The notes under the pieces are model-generated. The model was not told the origin of the DNA, did not search any database, and worked only from the letters and a program-made list of their open reading frames with translations. Made by a program: the position numbers and the translations under genes. This document shows, piece by piece, positions 9,301 to 17,549 of a stretch of DNA of 64,000 nt; the stretch's first letter is position 1, and every line of letters begins with the position of its first letter. Source of the stretch: Anisus vortex (lineage: Eukaryota > Mollusca > Gastropoda > Planorbidae); the NCBI GenBank assembly GCA_949126835.1, contig OX421508.1, positions 17,965,098 to 18,029,097 on the forward strand, given 5' to 3'.

Positions 9301-12267
9301 TCTTTCCGCATGAACATTTGTATGGCCTACCTCGTATTCGTGTACTGTGGTCTGGAAGTGCTTCGGCTAAGCGGATTTTTTCTGACACAGGAATACCCCA
9401 GCGGACGTATCCCCTTAAGGCCACAATGACTGTATAGAGTATAGTGTATACTCTTCCCACTCCTGGTTCGTGGAGTACCACCACCATATGACTAGTCGTT
9501 TCAGATCCAGGCCCAGCGGTAGGGATACCACTCCTCGCTGCGTCACCCAGAGAGAATGGGGTGAAAGCCTAGGGGCCTTCTGGTCTGTGGCTTACACACT
9601 TCGCCAGCTTTGAGACTCATGGGTACAGTAGTGGATTGTGTTTCCCGATAATATTCGTGCATTTCCCGTTAATTTTCACCTTTATTCCAGACCCAATATT
9701 CAATACGGAACCATACAATTTGGCCTTTGCCACCGATGAGAACAAGCCTCTATTGGAACACAACAGGGGCATAGAGATGCTGGACTCTGGAACAAAGATT
9801 ACACATTCAGGATTCTACTTGGTCTATTGCAGCATTCACTTCAAGCCAGATTCAGCGGAGAAATGTGAAACATTTGACAGAAAGGTACTGTGTCACACAA
9901 ATAGTTTGTAGTATTCTAATTCACTCTGTAAATACAAACAGTATCCCACCGGGACAATTTGACAGCCTTCACAAGTTTCTGTGGATACGGCATACTAGGA
10001 GATTGTGTGGCCAGCTTAAAGCCCAGCGGCCTTTACTTTTTCCCTGACATATGGCAGGTACTCATCACAGCTGTGTATACTCAATGTCACCTTCCCGGGA
10101 ACAAAACCTTCGGTACGCGAGTCGAACGCGCTGCCGCTCGGCCACAATGATCCAGTTCACTCTGTACATCTGTCTAATATACTCTCTACCAATGTTTTAT
10201 AAACTCACTATATGTCTGTCCAATAGACTCTCTGTCTATACACTAATCGCTCTATGACTCTATGTCTTTCCTCTGGACTTAAAATGTCTCCTGCTGATGA
10301 ATGGTCAGTACTCATAAAGTTAACGAGAGAGAGAAATACAAAAAAATTTAAAGTAGGTGAGGGCAATAGAACCAAATAAGAAAAGGTAGTAAATAACTTA
10401 TTTGTGTTTGTTGTTTTACAACGGAGGCTAGATATTACAGTAGGCAATTCTAAGAGATATATTCCGGATGCTTAAAGCCGCGTTTTGAAAAGTTCCGGAA
10501 AATACTGCCATTTTCATACTATATAAAGAATGTTTATAAAGTCTCTATAATGTGCAAATATAACAAATATAATGTACAACTAGAATTTGAAATCGTTGTG
10601 TTAACAAAGGTACCACTTTACAACTATTACTAATGTATTTATAAAAACCCTTTTTTTAAATGTATTAACAATATCACATGTATTTATAATAACCCTTGAC
10701 CGTTACAGATCTGGAGCATGACTATTAAAAGAACGCGACCATCAAACGAGAATTTCACGGGCCCGATACTGACAGCCACGCACACCTGTTGTGACAACTG
10801 TGTCCGAAACCAAGAAACTTCTTATACAGGTAAATAATGACCTGGACATTATACCAATGCACTGGGCATCCTATTGACTTTCTATTAACGTGGTCTAGTG
10901 TCAGCGCTCTCAACTGGCTGACCTAATGTCCCGAGTTTGAATCCCGGTGAAGGCGAAGTTTTTTTCTCCCCGAGCTTAGAGGGTGTCCCTGAGTCTACAC
11001 AGCTATGATGGATGCCTGACGTTAGTCAGAGAAGGGGGGGGGTAAAGGCAGCTGGCCACACAATCTTCTGTCGCACATTGTCCTAAGAACTTATCGCAGT
11101 CTTACAAAGCTATTTAGATTTAGATATCAGTTTAAAGATATTTGCACATCTTTTGAAAGTAATGAAGAACATAAGACCACAGCGTACTAAATGGCCTAAG
11201 TTCCAAATTTCAAGAGCAATATGATTAAGCTTGCTGAGGATTGGTTCAAATCTTCATTGCAGGATTTGTAGAACAAAAGTAACAAACACGGGAAGTTATA
11301 TAAAAAAGTAAAATTATGTCCCTTTCATACCGAGTTGATCCATTGGGCTAATAAAGCGGCGTTCAGCAGTTTCAACAGCTTACCATAAAATCGTGTGGCC
11401 AGTACACATTAAGCTTATTGTTCATGTCTGATACATTCGCAAAGGTGTCCCTCTCACAATCTCTCTCTCTCGCACACACACACACACATACTCATCTCTC
11501 TCTCTCATATTGTACATCTGTCTCATATTCTCTCACATTCTTTCCAAACCACTATCTCATTCTATCTCTCTCTCTCTCATCTTCACCATCTCTTACACTT
11601 TATTCTATATCCTATTCTTCATCTCTCTCTCTTATTTTCTCATTCTTTCTATTTCACTCACTCTGTATATGTCATATTCTCTCTCTCTCTCTCTATCACA
11701 TTAACTCTTTCATTCTCTCTTATTGTCTCTATCTCCCACAAGCTCTCTCTATCTCATACTCTCCAGCTACTCTTACTCTCGTAATCTTTCTATTTCAATC
11801 ACTTTCTCTCATATTCACTCTCTATCTCATTAACTTTCTCATCCTCGCCATCTCTCAAACTATCTCTCTCTCGCTATCTAACACTCTCTGTCTTTCTCGT
11901 ATTCTCTCCTTATTTCTATCTTTCTACGTATCTGACTAATTCTCTCTCCCTCTCTCATTATTTCTATCTTTCTACGTATCTGACTAATTCTCTCTCCCTC
12001 TCTCCTTATTTCTATCTTTCTACGTATCTGACTAATTCTCTCTCCCTCTCTCCTTATTTCTATCTTTCTACGTATCTGACTAATTCTCTCTCCCTCTCTC
12101 ATTATTTCTTTTCATATACATAAATACAACTGTCCACAGCCGGCGTTTTCGAACTCAAGCGTGACGACTTTTTAACCATGGATGTATCCGGGGAGGGCCT
12201 GGTCAGCTACAAGCCACAGTCCACTTTCTTCGGTCTGGCAATGCTGGGGTCAACTGGAGACTTGTAG
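200..12267 (+). CDS. TNF-superfamily ligand gene, 5' end outside window (5 exons visible)
   Basis: This is a type II membrane cytokine of the TNF family, which acts as a trimer on TNF-receptor-like proteins at the cell surface or after shedding. Five exons (200-305, 7311-7407, 9691-9884, 10709-10829, 12140-12267) join in one frame into 215 codons including the stop. In order they give a hydrophobic membrane span, a roughly 30-residue stalk and a TNF homology domain. Family hallmarks are visible: ITHSGFYLVYCSIHF (the GxYxVYxxVxF strand), a cysteine-rich loop THTCCDNC, and the C-terminal GVFELKRDDFLTMDV and FFGLAML strands before the stop. No collagen-like or EGF-like insert is seen. The cytoplasmic tail and start codon lie upstream of position 1. 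The gene converges on the astacin gene about 5.2 kb downstream. Which TNF subfamily it belongs to cannot be settled by eye. Confidence 0.88.
306..983. other. Intronic sequence of TNF ligand gene, no feature seen
   Basis: AT-rich intron. It has a G-run and an AGGGAGGGAGG stretch near 440-500 (CT-rich on the other strand). No exon-like segment is seen. Confidence 0.5.
1227..1742 (+). pseudogene. P-element/THAP9-like transposase, C-terminal remnant
   Basis: An open frame runs through VPDFEVGRLSEFKEAAISYI and AGYVIKMMKKIIKCRLCLES to a TAA at 1740. The YIAGYV-(x)n-IKCxxCLExL block with a later GGLTIPNSD is typical of the C-terminal region of P-type and THAP9 transposases. No THAP zinc-finger domain and no catalytic N-terminal half is present, so it is a truncated remnant. 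Confidence 0.65.
2731..3012 (+). pseudogene. hAT/ZBED-like transposase fragment inside the P-type element
   Basis: One frame reads MFLYDLATHFNELNFHLQDW before a stop. The next reads FREINFKTFNSFPNLRQIKI and then DEHFQKYTSYIKTINS. The pattern of LaxhFNeLNxxLQ followed by FPxLxxxxxxxHFxxY resembles the C-terminal part of ZBED/SCAND3-type hAT transposases. A premature stop breaks it. The family assignment is by eye and tentative. Confidence 0.4.
3656..6295. repeat. 10-mer microsatellite (CTATATCTAT)n, about 2.6 kb
   Basis: Almost uninterrupted copies of TATCTATATC, with scattered variants (ATGTATTTAT blocks at 4708, 4909 and 5518, about 200 and 610 bp apart, suggest larger duplicated segments). 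It sits in the first visible intron of the TNF ligand gene. All long open frames here (I, Y, L and S only) are repeat artefacts. Confidence 0.97.
6296..6989. other. Decaying edge of the microsatellite and plain intron
   Basis: Degenerate ATCT-like sequence fades to about 6710. After it comes unremarkable intron sequence in which I see no exon with flanking splice sites in phase with the TNF ligand. Confidence 0.4.
6990..7246 (+). mobile_element. tRNA-derived SINE, slightly 5'-truncated
   Basis: It begins GCAGCGCGTTCGACTGCC and carries an RNA polymerase III B box (GGTTCCAATCC). A conserved body follows (TAGGATTTTTCCC, GGTGTCCCTGAG, GGTAAAGTAAAGGCGGC) and it ends near TACTTTCTTTTACTT. The same element recurs many times in the window. 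The SINE tail ends about 60 bp before the TNF ligand exon at 7311. Confidence 0.85.
7311..7407 (+). CDS. TNF ligand exon: stalk and first strand of TNF domain
   Basis: The acceptor is tttgacagag and the donor is GTAAGT at 7408. The exon reads LPPVVNPTNFSMSKFSVHKS and then LVPSTSYDDNVK. The residues around FSVHKSLVP occupy the place of the first beta strand of the TNF homology domain. It ends in phase 1, and its last T joins AC of the next exon to give Tyr. Confidence 0.75.
7608..8368 (+). mobile_element. LINE (Jockey/CR1-like) reverse transcriptase fragment
   Basis: The plus strand reads LFVDDCIIYRIIKTKQDSEI, the FxDD catalytic box of a reverse transcriptase. It continues through SWTHHIDKVIKKSNKTLGFI, PILEYAAPVWDPSTKENITK and ETLEDRRAKSKVVIIHKALN, the conserved C-terminal region of Jockey/CR1-like non-LTR polymerases. 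Frameshifts near 7800 and 8290 break it. The 3' end continues at 8642-8790 after a 273-bp insertion. A second copy lies at 47815-48440. Confidence 0.85.
8369..8641. mobile_element. Insertion splitting the LINE copy
   Basis: Aligning this LINE by eye with the copy at 48280-48320 shows that this segment is extra. Its flanks both read AATGGGTT(G/A)CC(T/A)G(A/G)A, a possible degenerate target duplication of about 15 bp. It contains T-rich sequence and CAAAGACTACA. The family is unknown. Confidence 0.4.
8642..8790 (+). mobile_element. LINE 3' end (continuation)
   Basis: It holds the conserved 3' end shared by all copies: AACATCATTTAAAACATTAA, the stop region ATGCAAGAC, ACCACGGATGAGCGTAGGA, CAATAATCTTCTTTATA, GGAGCGTCTGTAATGTATAA, and an ATAAGATA-type tail, here decayed to ATAAGATACGATG. 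Confidence 0.75.
9081..9261 (-). mobile_element. SINE, antisense, head missing
   Basis: The reverse complement of the SINE body is recognisable (GATGAAGCAGCGTTCAACAG, GGTACCCATCAGAACTGGGT, AAAAAATCCTAGCCT). The tRNA-like head is absent or replaced after 9261. Confidence 0.75.
9262..9640. other. GC-richer intronic segment, unassigned
   Basis: It is less AT-rich than its surroundings and joins directly to the SINE body where the tRNA head should be. It may be a composite or chimeric element. It contains a short minus-strand open frame (9278-9487) with no family resemblance that I recognise. Confidence 0.3.
9691..9884 (+). CDS. TNF ligand exon: core beta strands of TNF domain
   Basis: The acceptor is ttattccag and the donor GTACTG. 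It encodes 64 full codons, including EMLDSGTKITHSGFYLVYCS, the most conserved stretch of the family. A cysteine in KCETF could pair with the cysteines of the next exon, as in TNF itself (inference). Confidence 0.9.
9945..10147 (-). mobile_element. SINE, antisense, diverged
   Basis: It starts 61 bp after the third TNF ligand exon. Body motifs (TTCTGTGGATACGGCATACT, GATTGTGTGGCCAG) and the inverted tRNA-like head ending TCGAACGCGCTGCCGCTCGGCC are present. A segment around the B box is deleted. Confidence 0.75.
10148..10708. other. Intron of TNF ligand gene, no feature seen
   Basis: AT-rich sequence ending at the acceptor cgttacag. There is a short near-duplication of TGTATTTATAA(A/T)AACCC (about 10632 and 10679). 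Confidence 0.4.
10709..10829 (+). CDS. TNF ligand exon: middle strands and cysteine loop
   Basis: The acceptor is cgttacag and the donor GTAAAT. It reads IWSMTIKRTRPSNENFTGPI and then LTATHTCCDNCVRNQETSYT. It contains an N-glycosylation sequon (NFT) and three closely spaced cysteines. It starts in phase 0 and ends in phase 1, matching both neighbours. Confidence 0.85.
10890..11100 (+). mobile_element. SINE, sense, diverged
   Basis: A tRNA-like head with B box (GAGTTTGAATCCC) is followed by GTGTCCCTGAGTCTACACAG and GTAAAGGCAGCTGGCCACAC. It is older than the other copies. Confidence 0.65.
11331..11412 (-). mobile_element. SINE 3' fragment, antisense
   Basis: It shows GAGTTGATCCATTGGGCTAA, AAGCGGCGTTCAGCAGTTTC and TCGTGTGGCCAGTACA, the SINE tail and distal body in reverse. 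Confidence 0.6.
11440..12112. repeat. CT-rich simple sequence and 48-bp tandem repeat
   Basis: Imperfect (CT)n and (CA)n to about 11895 are followed by four tandem copies of a 48-bp unit containing TCTTTCTACGTATCTGAC (11914-12110). The array ends about 30 bp before the acceptor of the last TNF ligand exon and probably supplies its pyrimidine-rich tract. Confidence 0.9.
12140..12267 (+). CDS. TNF ligand last exon: C-terminal strands and stop
   Basis: The acceptor is ctgtccacag. It reads AGVFELKRDDFLTMDVSGEG and then a stretch ending FFGLAMLGSTGDL and TAG. The spacing of the GVFxL and FFGLAxL strands matches the C-terminus of TNF ligands. The acceptor lies directly downstream of a 48-bp pyrimidine-rich tandem repeat (11914-12110). 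Confidence 0.9.
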
Positions 12268-12734
12268 TGCATTTATGGCAGCGTGACCTTCTAATAAATT
12301 CACCCCCCTTTCCTACCATCTCTCCCTCGTCTACACACCATCCTACCATCAACACCCTCGTCTACACAACATCCTACCATCAACACCCTCGTCTACACAC
12401 CATCCTACCATCAACACCCGCGCCAATATTGCACACACTCACATCATCTCATGATCTTGCCATTATCTCTCACTGTGATAAATATGTTATCAAATGTTAT
12501 CAAGACATGATATATACATTTGTTAAACGTGTTCATCTTGTGTAGTTTCTTCATACTATTTTATGTACATCTATGTATGCAATGATGAAGCTTTGTAATA
12601 CAGCGTTTCACTAACTTTCCGAACCAGCAATGAACAGGAGATGTCAATAGTCTCATGTAGAGCTGGGGATAGAAAGTGAGAGAGAAAGTGGGATAGGGAG
12701 ATAGACAGAGACAGAGAGAGAGAGCAAGAGAGAT

Positions 12735-12765
<31 letters not shown>

Positions 12766-12876
12766 TGGAAACTGCATACAAATTACTGTTGTTTTGTTTT
12801 TTATGCATATTTTTTTATTTATTTTTTATTTGTGTAAGATATATATTTATTTAATAAAAGAATGTTACTAAAATGT
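12268..12876 (+). promoter_or_regulatory. Probable 3' UTR of TNF ligand with AU-rich elements and poly(A) signal
   Basis: After the stop there is a C-rich stretch with a short tandem repeat (12300-12420) and a (GA)n run. An AT-rich end follows with TTATTTATT at 12815-12823 and TTATTTAAT at 12847-12855, overlapping AATAAA at 12853-12858. The nonamer UUAUUUA(U/A)(U/A) is the known AU-rich instability element of cytokine mRNAs. A second AATAAA lies at 13040-13045. The 3' end is inferred only. Confidence 0.55.
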
Positions 12877-13099
12877 ACAGCAATGACTTATGTAACATTG
12901 TAACCAAGCCTATTATTTTAAAACTGTTTATGTAAATAAGACTAACGCCATTGTTTTTTGAATGGACAACCTATTGTGAACTAAAGCGACCATAGACTCG
13001 TGTATTAATTAAAGATCGGAACTTTTATACTTTTTTATCAATAAAATTAACTGAATCTTCGAGACTGTTATTGTTGTTTGTTGTTTGTCTCTTGTTTTT

Positions 13100-13350
13100 A
13101 CATCTATTTAGATCTATATGTTTAGCTATGTAGATCTATATGTTTAGCTCTGTAGATCTATATGTTTAGCTATGTAGATCTATATGTTTAGCTCTGTAGA
13201 TCTATACGTTTAGCTATGTAGATCATTATGTTTAGTTATGTAGATCTGTATGTTAAGTTATGTAGATTTATAATTATGTTTAGCAATGTAGATCTATATG
13301 TTTAGCTATGTAGATCTATATGTTTAGTTATGTAGATCTATATGTTTAGC
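13100..13350. repeat. 22-bp minisatellite
   Basis: About eleven copies of TATGTTTAGCTATGTAGATC plus TA, with single-base variants. Intergenic, downstream of the TNF ligand poly(A) signals. Confidence 0.9.
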
Positions 13351-13562
13351 TTAAGGTTGTCAACATATTGATTTTTTTTAATTAATTTTCTTTAAAAAAA
13401 ATTTGAACTATAAAAATGTGTTTCGTTAATACGTAATTTTTCAACAAAAAAACTTCGGTTTCTTGACATATTTAAATAACACTTTATTATGATAGGTAAA
13501 TAGATATATATATTGGTAGTTATATACATAAATAAATAAGGGTCTAAACAGATATTTAGATT

Positions 13563-13661
13563 AATAGATAGATAGATAGACATATAGTTAGATAGATAGA
13601 CATATAGTTAGATGGATAGATACATACATATATAGATACATAAATAGATAGATAGACATAC

Positions 13662-13720
<59 letters not shown>

Positions 13721-13722
13721 CG
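13563..13722. repeat. GATA microsatellite
   Basis: (GATA)n with variants such as GACATATAGTTA. Intergenic. Confidence 0.95.
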
Positions 13723-14549
13723 CATATAATTCGTCTCTGTTTAAAGCTGGCGTGTTAGTCAACAATCCTTAGTAGGACCTACTACGGACCTAGTACTAAT
13801 TAAATCAAACTAAAACTATATTAAAGTGTGTGTACGTGTGAGGCAGTCTTGAGTTTGTGCCGTATTTAACAAAAACCAACAGAAACCCCAAATCAACTAT
13901 AAAACAGATCGTGAAACAGTTTAATTGGTAAATCATCAAATAAAATTAATAGAGACGTTAAATTTAGTCAGGAAAACTGATTTAAGAAAGAGAGAGATAA
14001 ACTTTATTCTAGCATTTAAAAAACCCACAATAAATAAATAAAGATAAAAACGGTAGTAACACTGAACATATTAATGATTTTTTAAACTTAAAATTATGGG
14101 ATAAGCTATATAATAAATGTACTATATATATATTTATATTTCCTAGTACTATATATATAAGGGTAAAATGTCTTGAGGCAAAGATACAAACAAACACCAC
14201 ACTAAAAATGTTGCTTTCTTCTGTAGTCGTAAGGTGTTTCTTGTAATGCATCTTCGTCTTTTCTTTGTGCGTGTACTATATAAATTGGTTTAAACATACA
14301 TTTTATAGTCTAAACACTAAACTAAACCTTCTCCAAATAGTAGCGGTAATTTTACTGAAACAGGAGCTAACAAAGCACTTTAAGTATTACTATAAATGCC
14401 AGGGCATACACTTGTGTTGATTTAATTGAAATGGTACTGGCGGGACTGGGTGCAGTCGTAACGTTTGGCGTCTCATCAAAAGACCTGCAGCAATAATAAA
14501 AGTAACAGATATCAAGTTTGGTGCAGATACAAAACAAACAAGTATCATG
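13723..14549. other. Intergenic sequence, no gene seen
   Basis: AT-rich. Short open frames here lack recognisable domains and splice context. Confidence 0.4.
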
Positions 14550-14557
14550 GTCTAGTA

Positions 14558-14757
14558 CAGGGATCGGCAACCTACGGTACGCGTGCCACACTTGGCACGC
14601 GGAGTGATTTTTCAATGGCACGAGAAAAAAACTCGAAATGGCAATTATAAGTATCTTCTACAAGAAATTGATTGCTAAAGAAGGATGATGTTGGCACGCT
14701 GAATGGGTTAAAAATCCCAACTTTGGCACGCTTTTATCAAAAGGTTGCCGATTCCTG
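14558..14757. mobile_element. hAT-type MITE with 8-bp target duplication
   Basis: The inverted ends are CAGGGATCGGCAACCT and AGGTTGCCGATTCCTG, with long, partly matching arms rich in GGCACGC. An exact 8-bp duplication, GTCTAGTA, lies at 14550-14557 and 14758-14765. There is no coding capacity. Confidence 0.85.
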
Positions 14758-14765
14758 GTCTAGTA

Positions 14766-15760
14766 TAACAGTTATTATATATCTCTACACTCTACACTAA
14801 ACAGCAACTGGCAAAAACGCACCCTATAATTTGGACAGTGTGTTTTAGGGTGGGCATTGTACTTGGCCAAACAATTCCTTCGTATGCCTTGACAGCAGTA
14901 TCTTAAACACTGATTCAATATCATCTTAAAGATATACTAAAGAAAAAAAAATAACTAAACAGGTTTGTATTTTTTATTTAAATTTTATGCATGCCTTTTT
15001 ATTCCATAATTCAAAATAAGTAGGTCTGGTTAATATAAAATTAATGGACGTTTGACTAGAATTAGAAGAAACGGACACAATAATTCTGGTTTAAGTTTGT
15101 GAATAGAACTAGCATATATAATATATTTATAGGGCCTATATATCTGTTGTATAAACTTTAAATTAAAGCTTTGAAAATATTTAGCACAGATAAAGGTGGA
15201 CGTGATTTTGTGCAATTTATAGAGCGTTCTCGGTGGGCGTGGCTTAGGTTTTTAGTGACGTATTTGTGTAAATATAAGAACCCACTTGAGGTACAAATGT
15301 AACGTAGTGAAAGTGAAGTTGTTCTTTATCATGCAAAATTCACATCTGAATATTGGCTATCCTACTAAAAAATAAGGAGGTAGGCTAAATAGTAGTAGGC
15401 CTACTGTAGATTAATTGATTAATGTGATTAGGCTAGGGCCGGCTAGACCTATTTACACTTTCAATTAATTTCACTTTATAGGCCTACACTTTTAATGTTT
15501 CGTAGGCTAGGCTACGATGTCAAGTGATAGTGTTGGTGAATAGGCTATCTAGTCAAGTCACTAATAGGCTCACATCGTCTAAGATCTATGTCTATGATAA
15601 TAATAAAATAGCCTATTTTATTTAACATACATAATACAGCTTAAATCTTAATAAGACTTAAAAACACAACACATCATTTAAAAAAAGCTCGAGCCTATAT
15701 GAAACTTTATTAATACAGCGGCCATTATTACTTGTACACCATTACTCAAAGTAAACACAA
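14766..15760. other. Intergenic sequence with scattered promoter-like motifs
   Basis: AT-rich and rich in TAGGCCTA. Around 15233-15290 it holds GGTGGGCGTGGC (GC/CACCC-box like), GTGACGTA and AAATATAAG, which could be promoter elements. No open frame with a recognisable domain follows. Confidence 0.25.
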
Positions 15761-15880
15761 ATCACGTGCTTTTTGTCACGTGATTGCAAACGCCCTATTA
15801 GATCTTTTCCTTGTTTTGCGCAATGCGTTTGTATTATAAGAAACAGTCATGCACTGCTCAGTAATATATATATATAAAAG
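15761..15880. promoter_or_regulatory. Cluster of paired E-boxes, C/EBP-type site and TATA-like run
   Basis: A perfect dyad ATCACGTG-(8 nt)-CACGTGAT spans 15761-15784. TTGCGCAA (C/EBP consensus) lies at 15816-15823 and TATATATATATAAAAG ends at 15880. The motifs are real; regulatory function is inferred. No gene start next to them is recognised. Confidence 0.3.
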
Positions 15881-16262
15881 AAAAAAATTAATAAAATGTA
15901 AAGTAAGAATATATTTCATTATATCAATGGTATGCATTTATAATTTTTCATGTGCACAATAAAGAGTTTTAAAACATACATGGCGTCCATTCCAACGTAT
16001 TCTAACCCCTGCCTCCCTACACACACACAAACTTACTTTATTGTTTATCAGTAAGTCCCATTTCTCCCACCCTTCTCTCGTCCGACTGCTTGTACACCTG
16101 GCCAGAACTCTTTGTCTACCGAGATCTGGGATTACTCATCCAGTTGGTTTGTTACTTCTTGGACATGACTATTGAGACGCAAAATATTTTTCAGCTCCTG
16201 TCATTTAATTATCGTATACAGGAAAAAGAGGGAGAGCGGGGACAAGTATGTACATGTCCCTA

Positions 16263-16330
16263 CCTCGTCCAGTTATCTTGTAGTGTTTCTAGGTTTAGTG
16301 ATTTAACTTTTGGTATTACATGGGGCCCCT
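16263..16330 (-). mobile_element. Short antisense LINE fragment
   Basis: AGTGTTTCTAGGTTTAGTGA and TTTAACTTTTGGTATTAC match, in reverse, the LINE segment at 8120-8170. Confidence 0.55.
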
Positions 16331-16649
16331 TATGTACCTACATTAGACACTTTTGGTGAATTTGTAAAGGTCTGGGGGATATGGACAGTTTAATTCTTAT
16401 TTGAATAAACAACATGAAAAAAAAAAGAAGCTTAGCTTACCTTTGAGCATGTGGTGTGATCTGAGCTCAAAATTCTTATCAGCTGTTGGAAGATATTTCT
16501 ATACTACTTTACTACTTGATTGTGTTTGCGAAACCCAGTTGTTATTGTTTTTAATTACTAATGCAGTAGAACAGAGATTCCTAAATTCAGTGACGCAGAT
16601 AAATTACCGGGTCACAAATAGAAGGGGAAAAAACTAAAACAGTTGCATA

Positions 16650-16706
16650 TACCTGACCCCAACCTCACCCCAACGTCACCCCAACCTCACGCCAACCTCA
16701 CCCCAA
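16650..16706. repeat. 11-bp minisatellite
   Basis: About five copies of ACCCCAACCTC with variants. It reads as TGGGGT-rich on the other strand. Confidence 0.75.
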
Positions 16707-17124
16707 GCGACGATTCTCTAATATTTAAACTCGATTTTATTTAGGCCTACATCCCTCGAATTAAACCGTCACTCTATGTTACTATAGGAAAGTTATGTAG
16801 AGATTAATATATGTTATATATAACACATAATAATAAATATACAGTACAGGTGATTTACATTTTAATGTTAGAGGGTCCCAAAATATAAGGGGAATAGCCG
16901 GGTGACCGAAATAAAGAAAAAAAGAAAAGGAAACGCTTTTTGTGGCAAATCCTTTAACATTAAAGGATATTGACAGAATCATCTGAAGGGAATGGAAGTG
17001 CCACTTTTCGAATGATGACATTGTAAGAATAGGGTTTACATCACAGTGTAACAGACAGACAGTATATAATCGTATAAAAAGCTGAAGTATGTTTAACAAG
17101 AGAAGGCATCACACAGTAACGAGT

Positions 17125-17433
17125 AATAATTGTGATAGAAAGTTTATTTCAATATTAAATACCAAGAACAGAGAGCATTTCAAACTGAGCATATTTACAT
17201 ATATACAACCTTTGTTGGCATAACTTGTTGGCATAACTTGTTGGCATAACTTGTTGGCATAACATGACAGTGCAATACATTATATTCTTTATATATATGC
17301 ATATATATATTTACTGTGGTTCATAAATACATATCTGTATATATATACATATACATATATATACATATGTGTGTTTATAAATGGCATGCAGCGAGTGTTG
17401 TGTTTGAAGAAATCAAAGGTTGTGACTTTTTCT
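17125..17433 (-). promoter_or_regulatory. Probable 3' UTR and poly(A) signal of the astacin/ShKT gene
   Basis: The complement of TTTATT at 17143-17148 gives AATAAA about 286 nt after the stop codon. The UTR contains four tandem copies of TTGTTGGCATAAC plus T (17213-17262) and a (TA)n-rich stretch. The 3' end is inferred. Confidence 0.45.
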
Positions 17434-17549
17434 TTACATTTTACAAGCCTGACAAGATTTCTGGCAACTTCTAAGCATGAAATTGGGGTTCCTCTCGCAG
17501 TGGCGATCCCTGGCCCAGACGGAACACAGAACCTCTGTATCCTGGCACC
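17434..17549 (-). CDS. Astacin/ShKT exon 16: ShKT module 8 and stop
   Basis: It reads CQDTEVLCSVWARDRHCERN and then PNFMLRSCQKSCQACKM before TAA (17434-17436). The protein ends two residues after the last ShKT cysteine, a typical C-terminal position. The acceptor is ctgttttttcag. Confidence 0.92.

Noticed and set aside
9278..9487. 69-codon minus-strand frame in a GC-richer block
   Set aside because: No family resemblance. It probably belongs to a composite repeat element next to a SINE body.
16090..16359. 89-codon plus-strand frame downstream of the E-box cluster
   Set aside because: Part of it is antisense LINE sequence, and no domain or splice context is seen.
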